NCBI GenBank assembly: GCA_050084985.1
Contig: JBITNC010000001.1
Coordinates: forward strand, 147,560,001 to 147,624,000
Origin: Nageia nagi
Lineage: Eukaryota; Pinophyta
Direction: 5' to 3'
Length of the DNA: 64,000 bases
Each line of letters opens with the position of its first letter. Within the stretch, counting starts at the first letter, position 1. Shown piece after piece: positions 10,942-22,037 of this stretch. A model generated the notes under the pieces. It was not told the DNA's origin. It was given only the letters and a program-made list of their open reading frames with translations, and did no database searches. The translations under genes and the position numbers were made by a program.

Positions 10942-12512
10942 ATGATGTGGTCATGGTGCATAAGCACTTGGATGGGTAGCCAAGTGGTAACCTTGCCCCC
11001 TTGGTGTAATCATCATTCCAGTTGGATGAGTAAACCAATAATTAGATTATCACCTTATGACCTCATGACTTTTTTTAAGCCTTGGTGCGATGGAGGGAGT
11101 GATGGGATGCCTGACTGTAACAAATGTTATGAGGTTAATGCTAATTTGATGAAGGTACAAGCTAATCCATGTCCTAGGATACATGGTGGTCATCCCACAA
11201 TAGATCCCCCCTTGGTAGCATGTCTTACATGCACTAGCTCATATTTGAAGGACTTTCATAAGCCTAAGATGTTGCTTTATTATATGAGGAGTATTCAAGG
11301 TAGTTTCAACATCTATTGTGTGGGTGGATGGATAGTTGGGCTTTGCAAGTTTGAGATTTGGAAAATGGATCCTAGATCCCCTACGCAAAAGTGTGAAGCA
11401 TCGATGAAGCTGCATTTGGAACTGAAGGTTTTGATTGTGACCAAGGTCATGCATAAGGTGTTGGATGATGGAGGGATTTTATCCTTCCTAAAAAATTTTG
11501 ATAGCCATGATGAAGTGTTATCAAGATAATTTGCTACTAGTTGGAAGGGGAGCTTGGTGGAGGCATTTAGTTTCTCATTCAAAGTGAACTAGGCAATGTT
11601 GGTTGAGGTGATAGGTTTGGTCATGGGTGGTGAGACCATTCACTAAGATAATCACAGCCTTAAAGAAAAATTGATAAAATTATATCATAGGGAGTATGAG
11701 CTACCAAGAAATAATATGGGTGTAGTTCAAGATGCTCTACCTACTTAATTAGATGAAGTTGTGATGGTTATTATGTTGTATATTACATTGGACATATTTG
11801 ACAACAGAGTTCAAAGTTTCCATTTCGTATTTCTAAATCACTTGCAAGGGTGGAAGATGAATATTATGGGCTTTTTGTATGCAATGTTGGATAATTTTAC
11901 TAAGGATTATAAATGTAAATAATATGAGTTCTTAGTCCATTAGGGGCTCATGAAGATCGTATTTAAATATATGGTGCTAAAGGGGGGTTGACAGGATAAG
12001 TTTGACTCTTCTAAACCCCTGCTGTAAATGGTGGTAGCATAGGAAGGGATGAAGAAGTTGGGTGTATACAAAGAGGTGATGGTCCCTAAATTGACTAAAT
12101 TGATGAATATTAAAGATGAGTATTAGACTCCAAAAAGATGTCTAGTTAGAGGATTAAGGGTTTGATGATGGTTTATTCAACTTTGGAGGAGTCTGAGTCT
12201 TTGGATGAGGAACACTCGAAGGAACCCTCTAAGGAGGAGGCAAAAGAGCCCAAGCTAGGAAAGGAGGATGTTGCTCTAGAGGAAGACACCGCTACAAAGG
12301 AAGATATCCCAAAGAAACCTACAAAGGGAAATGATGTCAACACCTAGGTTGATGTAGTTGTGGACCCTATGGATGCTACTAGTGGAGATCAGTTGAATCA
12401 ATTAGCATGTAACCATAATGGAATTATCAAATGGATGATGCAAGTGGTAATTTGTATCAATGAGGCTATCTAGAAAATCCTATAGGATGCGCTAGCCAAA
12501 ATGGGAAAATAA
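10942..12512 (+). pseudogene. Long decayed ORF of unknown family, probably retroelement-borne
   Basis: A plus-strand frame runs from 10,942 to 11,529 and continues past scattered stops to about 12,000. After a frame change it resumes at 12,162-12,512. It includes LVEVIGLVMGGETIH near 11,600, VVMVIMLYITLDIFDNRV near 11,760, and a Glu/Lys-rich tail with EEHSKEPSKEEAKEPKLG near 12,200. Codon-like text survives over 1.5 kb although many codons have become stops, so it was once one protein of about 500 residues. I do not recognise the family. The position after a LINE tail may be coincidental. Confidence 0.4.
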
Positions 12513-13016
12513 TTAGTTTTTATTTTCTTCTATTCATATCTTTATCCAATTTGGAATGCCTAATTTATTTTGGAAATATCATTATTAGTTTTAGTATGTA
12601 TAAGGGCATGTTATTACCCTATTTTGTTCATGTTCTTTATGTATATTTGATTTCAAGTATTATACACATGATTAAGATTTTTTTTAAAATCACTTTCTAA
12701 TATAAGCAAAAATGTAAGAGATCAAATATACAAGTAATGGTAATATTTTTAATAAGTTTAATAATTTATAAAGATAGAAGTATATTTACTTAAATTAATT
12801 GGTAACGTTAATTGATTTGGAAATAATTACTAGGAATATAGAATCTTTCATATTTTAGTATCATCCTAAAAGAAAGAAATAGTAAATTTTACTTAATATA
12901 ATAAAAAAATTAAATATTTAAAAAAGGATTTGATCAAATGTATAAAAATGAATACAATATATATAGTGTAAGGCTATTGAGTCTAAAGAGTTATAAGAGG
13001 TAAGCAATTTAAAAAT
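12513..13016. other. AT-rich intergenic DNA
   Basis: No coding or repeat signal is visible before the LTR that begins about 13,017. Confidence 0.45.
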
Positions 13017-13800
13017 AAAATTGAATAATTTTGGTTCACCTAAGGTGGTCCCGCTTAGGTGTTTTATTATGTTAATCTTATGTCATTTAAGTATTTTGTT
13101 ATATTAATATAATATTATATCATATATGTCATGTTGGCCCACTTAAGATACTTCTCATGTAATCATTTTTTTTTGTGCAAGGTACCCCAATGTTAGTGCT
13201 CACTTTTATATGGAGGTACACTTTTAAATTGAAAGGTAAGTATGATTACATAAGAAACAACAAATATTTTATCTTGATAGTTGGTACCTACATTTAGGTA
13301 TCTCTCAACATCGCATATTGAGATTGGGATCTTGTTATCATATGCGCATATTTATTATTCCATCTTCTATAATTATATGTTTGGCTTGAATTATCAATAT
13401 TTTTTTATCTACTTGATATTGGTTACAAAATCTAATCTTAAGATGCTCAATGTCCATCCTATCATATGTACCAATGCTACTATTTAAGGCTTCTCATTTG
13501 CACTACCTTGGGTATTTGTATTAGGGTTCTAGTCTACTTTCTATATAGGGATTCACATATCAAGGTCACTATCTTCGATGAGCTCTTATTTGCATATAAT
13601 ATTCTTAATCATAGGTGTTGTTAATATGTATGTATCTATCTCTTGATCCCTTTCACATTAGTGCATAGATGTTATCTTGATCCAATAGTTTGAGTATTGC
13701 AACTTTATTCATTTTCATTTTGTTATACTTCATATTATCATTCTTATGATTGAATGTAAATGTTTATCAAAGTTTCTACTTATTTTCATATTAGGGGTCA
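13017..13800 (+). repeat. 5' LTR (or LTR copy) of an old gypsy-like element
   Basis: About 780 bp starting near 13,017 (CACCTAAGGTGG at about 13,037) is repeated at 26,549-26,855 and continues at 30,106-30,571. Shared landmarks include CCCACTTAAGATACTTCTCAT, GTGCAAGGTACCC and ATTAGGGRTCA. Identity is roughly 80 percent by eye, so it is old. The second copy is split by a later insertion. In the plus orientation the gag at 23.9-25.5 kb lies between the copies. Confidence 0.6.
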
Positions 13801-13863
13801 CTAATACCATTCATCATATTAGCCCCAACCATTTTATAGCATATCTATCTTTTAATTAGGATT

Positions 13864-13868
13864 AAAAA
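13864..13868. repeat. Left target-site duplication of copia A (AAAAA)
   Basis: AAAAA immediately precedes the TG of the left LTR and the same five bases follow the right LTR at 23,185-23,189. A homopolymer is weak alone but fits a 5-bp duplication at exact LTR ends. Confidence 0.7.
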
Positions 13869-14368
13869 TGAAAGAATTAGCACTACTCTAATTCCCAAGG
13901 TCCAAGACTATAGAAAGCTCAATCACATTCAACATGCAACATCTACAAGCTACTAACACATTCACACAATATGACACCAATATAATGTGGTTCCTCCCTC
14001 CTTGGGAGTACATTCACAACTAGTTCTCTATTCTCAATCTATGCACTTCTTACTACAATTCTCTTCCTCTCCTACACAACCTAGTAGAGTAATCTTACTC
14101 CAAAACTTAGATGTGTTACAAGAGGAGAGGCCCTCTATTTATAGCTTGAGAGCACCTCCCTAACCTCCCTTTAACCCAAGGGTAAGGTTAGGGTTACAAT
14201 AAATGTGTGACCTAACTTTAACCTACCAACTAACCCCATGGTTAGGTCAAAGTCCACACATAATAAAGAATTCAATTAATCCCTTAAGGTATCTACATAT
14301 CCTTTAAGTGATTAATTGAACTTACAAGGAGTTTAGATATTCACAATATTTCATTACAAATTCTAACA
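13869..14368 (-). repeat. Copia A 3' LTR (500 bp)
   Basis: Runs from TGAAAGAATTAG to AATTCTAACA on the plus strand; in element orientation it is TGTTAG...CTTTCA. It differs from the partner LTR at three positions (ATTCAC/ATCCAC, GAGAGC/GAGATC, CTTTAA/CTTCAA). It contains a TATTTATAG promoter-like box in the reverse sense near 14,135. Confidence 0.93.
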
Positions 14369-14380
14369 CTCCCCCTTAAT
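14369..14380 (-). other. Copia A polypurine tract
   Basis: On the minus strand, TTAAGGGGGAG directly abuts the 3' LTR. This is the expected primer site for plus-strand DNA synthesis and confirms the minus orientation. Confidence 0.85.
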
Positions 14381-14389
14381 GCAATATTG

Positions 14390-14760
14390 GGATAGAGCAT
14401 AGAAGAAAGAAGAGAGAGAGTAAGAGAGAGTTCTCCTCCATAGAGATACAAGTGGAGATGAGAATATTTACATATTTGAGAATCTTTTTGAGAACTAGTA
14501 TGAGACTCACTACATTACCATTTGACAAAATGGTTTACAATACAATCATTAACCACAACTGGTTTCACTGTACATAGTAGTCGATCAACTTTAAGCTGAC
14601 ATGTGAGTCTCCATGAGCTTGCTTTCACAAGGTGAGTAACCTGCATTTCTGAAGAAGATCCTGCATGCTACAAGCAACTCATGAACAAAATCAGTTAGAT
14701 GCATCATATATTCAAATAAGAGAATCAAATAATTCCATCTTATAAATAACTGATTAATGG
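14390..14760 (-). other. Conserved 3' non-coding block of the copia A/B/D family
   Basis: The stretch around 14,400-14,470 (AGAGAGAGTTCTCCTCC followed by GATACAAGTGGAGATGAGAA) recurs at 52,205-52,270 in copia D and in reverse complement at 48,720-48,780 in copia B. Sequence to about 14,760 is also alignable with copia D. It is non-coding, yet better preserved than much of the elements, hinting at a cis-acting function such as packaging or plus-strand priming. Confidence 0.6.
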
Positions 14761-14851
14761 TGCACTATAAGTCATCACGGAGATGCCAAGCCATCACTCA
14801 TAGTCACTTGTTGTATATAGACATGTGTTGATTATTAATAGAGCATAAAAA

Positions 14852-15330
14852 TTGTACAACGAGTTTCTCACGCAGAGCAAACTCACCACGAAGGTATAGA
14901 ATATACAATAAGTTCATCACGTAGAGCGAACTTACCATGGAGGTATATTAATTATATGCTCAAAAATTATACAATGAGTTTCTCACACAGAGCAAACTCA
15001 CCACGGAGGTATAGAGAATAAAAATTGTACAATGAGTTTCTCACGTAGAGCAAACTCACCACAGAGGTATAGAATGTACAATAAGTTTGTCACGCAAAGC
15101 GAACTTACCATAGAGGTATATTAATTATATTCTCAAAAATTGTACAACGAGTTTCTCTCACGTAGAGCAAACTCACCACGGAGGTATAAAATGTACAATA
15201 AGTTTGTCATGCAGAGCAAACTTACCACAAAGGTATAAAATAATCAACACTCTATAACAACAATTGTACAATAAGTTTGTCATGCAGAGCAAACTTACCA
15301 CAGAGGTCTAGAATGTACAATCAAAAAAGG
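14852..15330 (-). repeat. Tandem array of eight hairpin units in the copia A 3' region
   Basis: Eight units, mostly about 50-70 bp, share (A/T)TGTACAAT, a stem arm, a CACGCAGAG-type loop, the complementary arm, then ACCACGGAGGTATA. Units 1, 3, 4 and 6 carry GAGTTT...AAACTC. Units 2, 5, 7 and 8 carry an AAGTT arm with AACTT. Unit 2 also has a C-G pair at the sixth position (AAGTTC...GAACTT). The first stem pair is therefore G-C four times and A-T four times with no mismatch. The array lies between the pol stop (15,368) and the 3' LTR and would be transcribed in the genomic RNA. Confidence 0.88.
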
Positions 15331-15367
15331 GCCTCTTAGAGGTGAAGTTGTCATCACTAACAAAAGT

Positions 15368-17205
15368 TCAAACTTCACTCCCCCTTGAGGGCAACTTCAC
15401 CAACCTGAGAGAATCCCTAAGCTTGCTGAACTGAGCTTCAGGAAGGGGCTTGGTGAATAAATCAGCAGAGTTTTCAGTAGATGGACAATACTCCAAGTGT
15501 ATGATGTCATCTAGAACCTTCTCCCTGATAAAATGGGCTTGGATTTCCACATGTTTGGTTCTCTGATGGAACACAGGATTCTTAGCCAAAGAGATAGCCG
15601 ATTGATTGTCTGAAGAAATAAAAGATGGGCCATTTTGCTTATACCCAATTTCATTCAAAAGATGCCTCAGCCAAATAGCTTCTTGGGCGGCAACAGACAT
15701 GGCTCGATATTCAGCTTCGATGGTAGAAAGATTCACAGTAGGTTACTTCTTGGAAGCCCAAGAGATAGCACCTAAACCAATGCTAAACACATATGCAGAG
15801 GTTGATTTTTTGTCATCTCTATCTCCCCCATAATTAGAATCTGAGAACCCTAAGAGAACAATTGAGGGCACTTTGGAATACTTAAGAGCAAGATCCTTTG
15901 TCCCTGCCACATACCTCAAGATTTGCTTAACAGCATTGAGGTGTTCAACATATGGTTTTTGCATGAATTGTGCCATCAGAGTCACTGCAAAGGTAATATC
16001 AGGACGAGAGATAGTTAGATACAAAAGACTACCAATCAATTGCCTATAAGCTGTAGCATCAACCAACTAAGAATCTGAGCTCAGTGATACAATGATTCTA
16101 GGAGAAATAGGTATTGCAACATATCTACACTCCTCCATTCCAAACTTTTGCAAGATGTCTGATATATACTTAGATTGACTAAGATAAGTACAATCTTTGT
16201 GTTGGTATACTTGCATCCCAAGATAGTAATGCAATAGACCTAGATCAGTCATTTCAAATGTTGCCTTCAGTTTGGATATGCACTCTTGGATTATTTCAAT
16301 ATTGTTACCTATTATGAGAAGATCATCCACATAAAGGAGAATTAAGACCACATCTTTTCCTTGATTGAGTACATAGATATCTAATTCATAGAAGCACTTG
16401 GAAAAACCAATATCTACAAAGAAACCTGAAATTTTCTTGTACCATGCTCTAGGTGCTTGTTTAAGTCCATACAAAGACTTCTTTAGCTTGCACACAAGAG
16501 ACTCTTTTCCTTCTGGAATAAACCCTTCTAGTTGATTCATGTAGATTTCTACATCCAAGTCACCATTGAGAAATGCACTCTTGACATCAAGTTGGAAAAC
16601 TTTCCATCCCTGAGCTGCAGAAAGAGCAAGGATTATCCTGACAGTAGGCATCTTGGCCATAGGAGCAAAGGTTTCCTCATAATCAATACCATATTTCTGA
16701 GCAAATCCTTTGGCCACTAACCTTGCTTTGTATTTTTCAACTTCTCCATCAAAATTGTACTTGACCTTGTATATCTATTGATTTCCAATCACATTTTTCT
16801 CATTGGGATAAGGAACCAAATCCCAAGTTTTATTTTTCATGAGTGCCTCATACTCAACTTTCATAGCTTCCATCCAACACTCTTGCTTGGAAGCTTCTTT
16901 GAATGTTGATGGCTCATTCATATTATCAATTTTGGCAAATAAGGATTTATTCAAGGTCATACTCCTTGTAATTCTCTGAGCTGGAGAATTTTGCTCTTGT
17001 GGTGACTTCCCTACATGATCATCCAACCAGTTAGGTGCAAGCGTAGAATCATCTGAATTAGACACCTCAGCATGAGAAGTTGTATCCTCAGGAAGTTCAT
17101 TGAACTTGACATCCCTAGAAACAAAGACTATTTTATGGGATGAGGAGTAGAGCCTGTAACCTCTATGCTGATTATCATACCCCACAAAGATGCATTTTTC
17201 TGATC
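15368..17205 (-). pseudogene. Copia A reverse transcriptase and RNase H
   Basis: One minus-strand frame from about 17,205 to the stop at 15,368. It holds the integrase tail and linker (GYDNQHRGYRLY), RT start (MEAMKVEYEALMKNKTWDLV), core (QLDVKSAFLNGDL, GLKQAPRAWYKK), the catalytic LLYVDDLLIIG with both Asp intact, and RNase H (IEAEYRAMSVAAQEAIWL, SSDNQSAISLAKNP, DLFTKPLP). Three in-frame stops interrupt it at 16,775 (TAG), 16,067 (TAG) and 15,743 (TAA). Copia B has TGG at the first site and CAA at the third, and shares TAG at the second. Otherwise the domains are near complete, as in a recently active element. Confidence 0.9.
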
Positions 17206-18447
17206 TTTATCTAGCTTCTTTCTTTTCTCTGAGGTAATGAAGGCAAATGCATCACATCCAAAGACCCTAAAGTGTGAGATGTTAGGTTTCTTTCCTGTCC
17301 ATGCTTCATATGAAGTTTTTCCTTCAACTGCTTTAGTAGGACACCTATTTAGGGTGTGAATAGTAGTGTGAATAGCTTCTCCCCATAAGAAACTAGGAAG
17401 GTTACCCAACATGCATCTTGCCATTTCCATAATGGTGCGATTCTTTCTTTTAGCAACTCCATTTTGCTGAGGGGTGTAAGGGATTGTGAACTGTCGCTTG
17501 ATCCCATGTTTAACACAATAATCATTAAACTCATTGCTATTATACTCACCCCCATTATCAGATCTCAGCATTTTGATCTTAAAATCAGTTTGATTTTCAA
17601 CAAGTGCCTTGAAGTCTTTAAATCGGTCAAAAGTTTGATCCTTGTGCTCAAGTAGATAACCAAATGTCATCCTACTGAAGTCATCAATGAAGGTCAGAAC
17701 ATAAGAAGCTCCCCCTAGAGACTTAGTCTGAAATGGACCCATCAAATCTGAATGCATAAGCTGAAGAGGATGAGTAGCCCGAGTTACCTTATCTTTTTCA
17801 AACTTTTGCCTATTCATCTTTCCAAGAATGCACCTTTCACAAAGACCAATTGTGGGTGAAATATTAGGTAAACCTTCCACAAGTTCTTGATTTTTCATAT
17901 CTTGAATACTCTTGTGGTTAAGGTGCCTTAATCATTGATGCCAAAGATTACCTTTTGAACACACATTTGTATCAAGAGAAATTTTTGAAGGTACTTGATC
18001 CACAATATAAAGGTCATCCTTTACTGATCCTTTCGTCAAAGTGGCAAGTCCTTTCTTAACACACCAGAAGTGTGAGGTAAACTCAAATGAGCATCCTTTC
18101 CTTGTAATCTAAATTACAGAGATAAGATTCATCCTTAGCTTAGGCACATAAAAGACATTATCAAGCACCTTTCCATGAATCTTCACATTCCCTATTCCTT
18201 GAACATCAAGGACTGTATTATCACCTATCACAACTATATCCTTGTTGTACTTATGAAAATTTTCAAACTTATCCTTTTCATAACACATGTGATTAGTGCA
18301 TCCTGAATCAACAATCCAATCATTTGAAATAGTTTGAGTCATTGAGTAGTAGGCAATAGAAGCAGCATGCTTGTTCTTTTTTTTATTATTGAAATTTCTC
18401 ACATTTGCATTTCCCTTACCTTTTTGAGCAAATTTCTTTTGCGACAA
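17128..18447 (-). pseudogene. Copia A protease and integrase
   Basis: One minus-strand frame from 18,447 to 17,128. The protease carries the retroviral-type active site WIVDSGCTNHM. The GAG-pre-integrase/zinc region follows (LRHLNHKSI, then CERCILGKMN, an HHCC-like H...H...C..C). The integrase core shows HSDLMGPF, FIDDFSRMTFGYL, LRSDNGGEYNSNEF and IPYTPQQNGVAKRKNRT, so the D, D and E of the DDE triad are present. Stops lie at 18,109 (TAG) and 17,932 (TGA). A frameshift near 17,200-17,210 separates it from RT, and another near 18,440 separates it from gag. Confidence 0.9.
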
Positions 18448-19262
18448 TCATACTCTTTGTGCCCAAAGATGCCACAAAAGTTACAATTTCCATCAAACTT
18501 TTCCTGCGGTGTTGGTTTGCTTGATCCAGCTTTGTCATTCTTTTGCTTGGATTTATCGTGCTTCCTAATGGTAGATGAGGATTTGTTATCTTTGAATTTA
18601 TAATGTTTGAACGTCTTCTTGAAAGGAGTTTTGGTTGCTCCTAGAGCAATGCTATTATCCTTTGGAGAAATGTTCAATATTTTCTTGTTCAAAGTTTCCT
18701 CATGCTTCAGAAGGAGTCTAGAAAGGTTGTCAAGAGAGATAACATCTTCTTCATCATCGAGCCTAGTCTCCATAACTATGACAAAGTTACTAAACTTTGT
18801 AGAGAGGCTTTGAAGAATGATGAAGACCATGAACTCATCATTGATCCAATTGCACCCACAGCCAACCAGTTATGTCCTGAGGTCAATGATTTTATTCAAG
18901 TAGATTGAGGCACTTTCATCTTCTCCTTGATGATATTGCAACAACTTTTGTAGAATGGTGAACCTTCTTGAAAATTTGGACCCAAGGTAAATTTTCTTTA
19001 GTCTATCCCAAGCTTCTTTTGCTGATGTCGAGGAAGAAATCATGAGAAGGATGTCATCTAAAATTGCACGATAGATCATTGAGGTTGCTAACTCATTCTT
19101 TGAGTTGTAAATTTCAAGGGCCTTCTCATTTGTAGGAGCGACTAGATCTTCATTTACTATCTGCCACAGCTTCCTTACCTGTAACTTAGCTCTCATACGA
19201 GGTTCCCATATGCCGAAGTTGGAACTGTCAAGTATGTGCTTGGGTATGAAGGTTTCAACCAT
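18399..19262 (-). pseudogene. Copia A gag with zinc knuckle
   Basis: Starts at ATG 19,262 (MVETFIPKHILDSSNFGIWE), a UBN2-type copia gag opening with the W..RM pattern, followed by SAKEAWDRLKKIYLGS. A TAA at 18,870 interrupts DLRT/LVG where copia B reads CAA. The frame continues to a CX2CX4HX4C knuckle (CNFCGIFGHKEYDC) near 18,440-18,480. It would form the capsid-like particle. Upstream in-frame codons to 19,334 are leader. Confidence 0.88.
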
Positions 19263-20150
19263 TGTCTGTACAAAAATAAATATGCAATAAGAATGCAAAA
19301 TTTTTACAAGTTTCCATCTATACAAATCAAACATAAGTAAACATGTCCCACATGTGCAAACTTATAACCACAATCTGTAGAGGAATAAAGTTGGGGTTGT
19401 TTTCTTGTATAGAATTAGGCCTTCATCTGGATGCTCGTAAGGTGGAGCCCAGGTACTACCAGTCCTCAACCAGTTCACCTTGGTCAGTAATATACTCTCA
19501 CAAGGAGAAGTACCAACTATTTTCCAAGGATCCGACGTATCTTGGACCGGCCATTTTAATTATCTTGATTAAGGTTTTTAGTTTTCCTCCTAGGTTATTA
19601 GGATAATCCCTGAATGGACATGCGGACATGTGGTATCACTACACACATGCCTGTCCACCTAATAGAGTTATGTCCAATCCAATAGAGGTCTTAGGGGTAA
19701 TTAAGATAGACTTACCACCACTTGGGTCTTCAGACTAAAAGGGCTCTAGTCTGCCCTGTCCTCACCTTGTGGCTCCCCAAACAAGTCATGTTGTGGAAGA
19801 ATACATGCAGATGTGTTCATTTTAGGGGTTACTTTCAATATTTGCATTTTTGCAAGTATAAGGAAATTGTGCAAAAATATAAAGTAAAGTAAAATTGCAT
19901 CATCCACACGAGCTTGAAAAACCTTAAAAAAGTCCAATGGGTTTTGTACTAACCCCTAAAAGACTTTTACATTTTGTATATTTTGCTCAATTTATTCAAG
20001 CACTTAATGAATTAAACAAAAGAACTAAGTCCTACTTAGTATTTAATTCATAACATGCATTGTTCCATGACTTAAAAAAATTTAAGTAATCATGCATCAT
20101 GCATTATTTAACTTAAAAATTTAAGTCCTAAGTATGTTTTATTCTTCAAA

Positions 20151-20260
20151 CAAGATAAAGATACATGCATCATAAGTCTAGCATGCAATATCTAGATAAG
20201 GTTTACAAGATAAAGAGACATGCATCACAAGTCTAGCATGCAAGATCTAGATAAAATTTA
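20151..20260. repeat. Two-copy 55-bp tandem repeat in the copia A leader
   Basis: CAAGATAAAG begins both units (20,151 and 20,206); each continues with ACATGCATCA and AGTCTAGCATGCAA. The copies differ by a few substitutions. Confidence 0.85.
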
Positions 20261-21899
20261 AGTAAAAATATACCAATTCCTCCCTTTTCACTTAAAGTTT
20301 TATCCCTAAAAACATTGTATGCTAATACTTGTCTTATAAGTATGCATTTTAAGTAAAAAAATTTCCCTTATTTACTTAAAAAATAGCATGCTTAGACTAA
20401 ATTACTATGCTTAGAAAAAAATGCTAAGAGGTTAGCATTAAAAAATTGCATGTGCACCTTAGTAATTTAAACATGCAAATATTAGAAATATTCTAAGTAC
20501 TCCTAAGTGCATTTAATGGGAGAAATTGACTTGTAAGCAAGTAAGTAAAAAAAATTAAATGCCTAAGAAGTATATGTGTGCAAGTTGTAATAGGAGACCC
20601 ATACCCCTACTTCATGCAATTTTAATGCTTCTCCTACCTCAAGCATTAAACAATAAAAAATACTCCTAAGTCAAAAAACAAGTAAATGCTTTTTAGTTGT
20701 AAAAATATGACCCCCCCTTTTTCTTCCACCAAGAAAAGCATACGTTGCTTTTGGAAGAGTAAAAAATGCAAGTAGTCAACTAAACTAACTTAATGCATTT
20801 AAGTGCATTAAAGTGACTAAGAAGACTTGCAAGAAGTTGGCAGCCATCAACCTTGACTGTGGGAAGGAGGAAGACCTTCATGGAGGCACTATAGGATAGC
20901 CTATGGAGGTGATGGTGGCCATGCTTAGAAGAGTAGATGGTTTATCAATTTTTGTTCCTAGTTTCACAAAGAAGAATGAAAAAGCCTGATCACTTTCGCA
21001 TGGAGACTAATTTGCATGGTGTGCATGAGCTACTTGATGCGGTACATATGAATCTTGATGATGGACTAGGTTGTATGCGTTCTTTCTTCACTTGGTGAAC
21101 CAAGTAATGTTTGTAAAATGCCTGTGACAATCAAAAGAACTACATTGCTACTAGCAAGTAATGCTGGAATTAAACTAGTTATGGAAGGAAATATGAAAGA
21201 TGCTAACACTGTCATAATACCACACACTACCAAGAAAATCTAGTGCAAGCTAGCAGTTTTCTAAAAAATAGAATAGCCAGGGGGATTTAGTGCAGAACAG
21301 AGAGAGAGGAGGAGGCATGTGCACGAGGGAGATGTGAAGGCATGCAGAGTGAGACCAGGTAATGTTTCTATCCTTAGCGATGGTGATGAACTTGGGCCCT
21401 TAACATTCATGAAAGTGTTTTAGATGCAAGTTGAAGCAGCATGTCTGGGGATAAGGCCCAAGCAGTATCACTATTTAAGCTCTCAAAGAGTGTTCAGTCA
21501 AGGTGAAGACACATTCGATGAGCGAAGAGTGTTCTGTCAGTCTTTCAACATATCTATTTTATGCATATTCTTCGATCACTGCTAAATGAGGCTGGTGAGG
21601 GAGGAGGCTATGCGATCTGCAACATGCATCACATGAAACACATTACTGACCCATTCAACATTTTTCATTTTTGTGTTTATCCTACGAGACTTTGGTCGTG
21701 CGTGGTCAGAGCAGGCTTGGCAACGGTACTGCGATGATGATGAGCTGCATGCCAGGCTGGAGCAGGAGAGGGAGCAGGAGTGAAGGGTTGCTATATCATT
21801 TGCAATCCCTTTCAACGTATCCATTTTATGCATTTCCTATGATCATTACTTTGAAATACTACATCTCGATGAGGCATTTTGTCAAATTGACCCTATGCG

Positions 21900-22037
21900 T
21901 GCCACCGCCTGCAGAGGAGGAGAGGTCGCGAGGGAGGAGGCAGAGGCTGGCAGGAGGAGCCACTAGGGCTGAGAGGAGGACTTTGCAATAGGCAGGAGGA
22001 GCCACCATTTAAATTTATTGACCCCCCCCCCCCCCCC
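21900..22037. repeat. Purine-rich GAGGAG tract followed by C16 homopolymer
   Basis: From 21,915 to 22,005 the plus strand is dominated by GGAGGAG and GGCAGG motifs, followed at 22,022-22,037 by sixteen consecutive C. On the minus (transcribed) strand this is G16 next to a CT-rich stretch. It stands out sharply from the AT-rich surroundings and could form G-quadruplex or triplex structures. Confidence 0.8.

Noticed and set aside
14852-15330. CRISPR-like array
   Set aside because: Units are adjacent with degenerate, non-unique spacers, there are no cas genes, and the array is internal to a plant retrotransposon.
18607-18813. Plus-strand ORFs opposite copia A gag and pol (for example 18,367-18,908)
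   Set aside because: They are antisense shadows of gag text that is clearly coding on the minus strand.
21671-21991. 106-codon plus-strand ORF rich in Arg and Gly in the copia A leader
   Set aside because: It comes from the GAGGAGG low-complexity tract, is antisense to the element, and has no domain.
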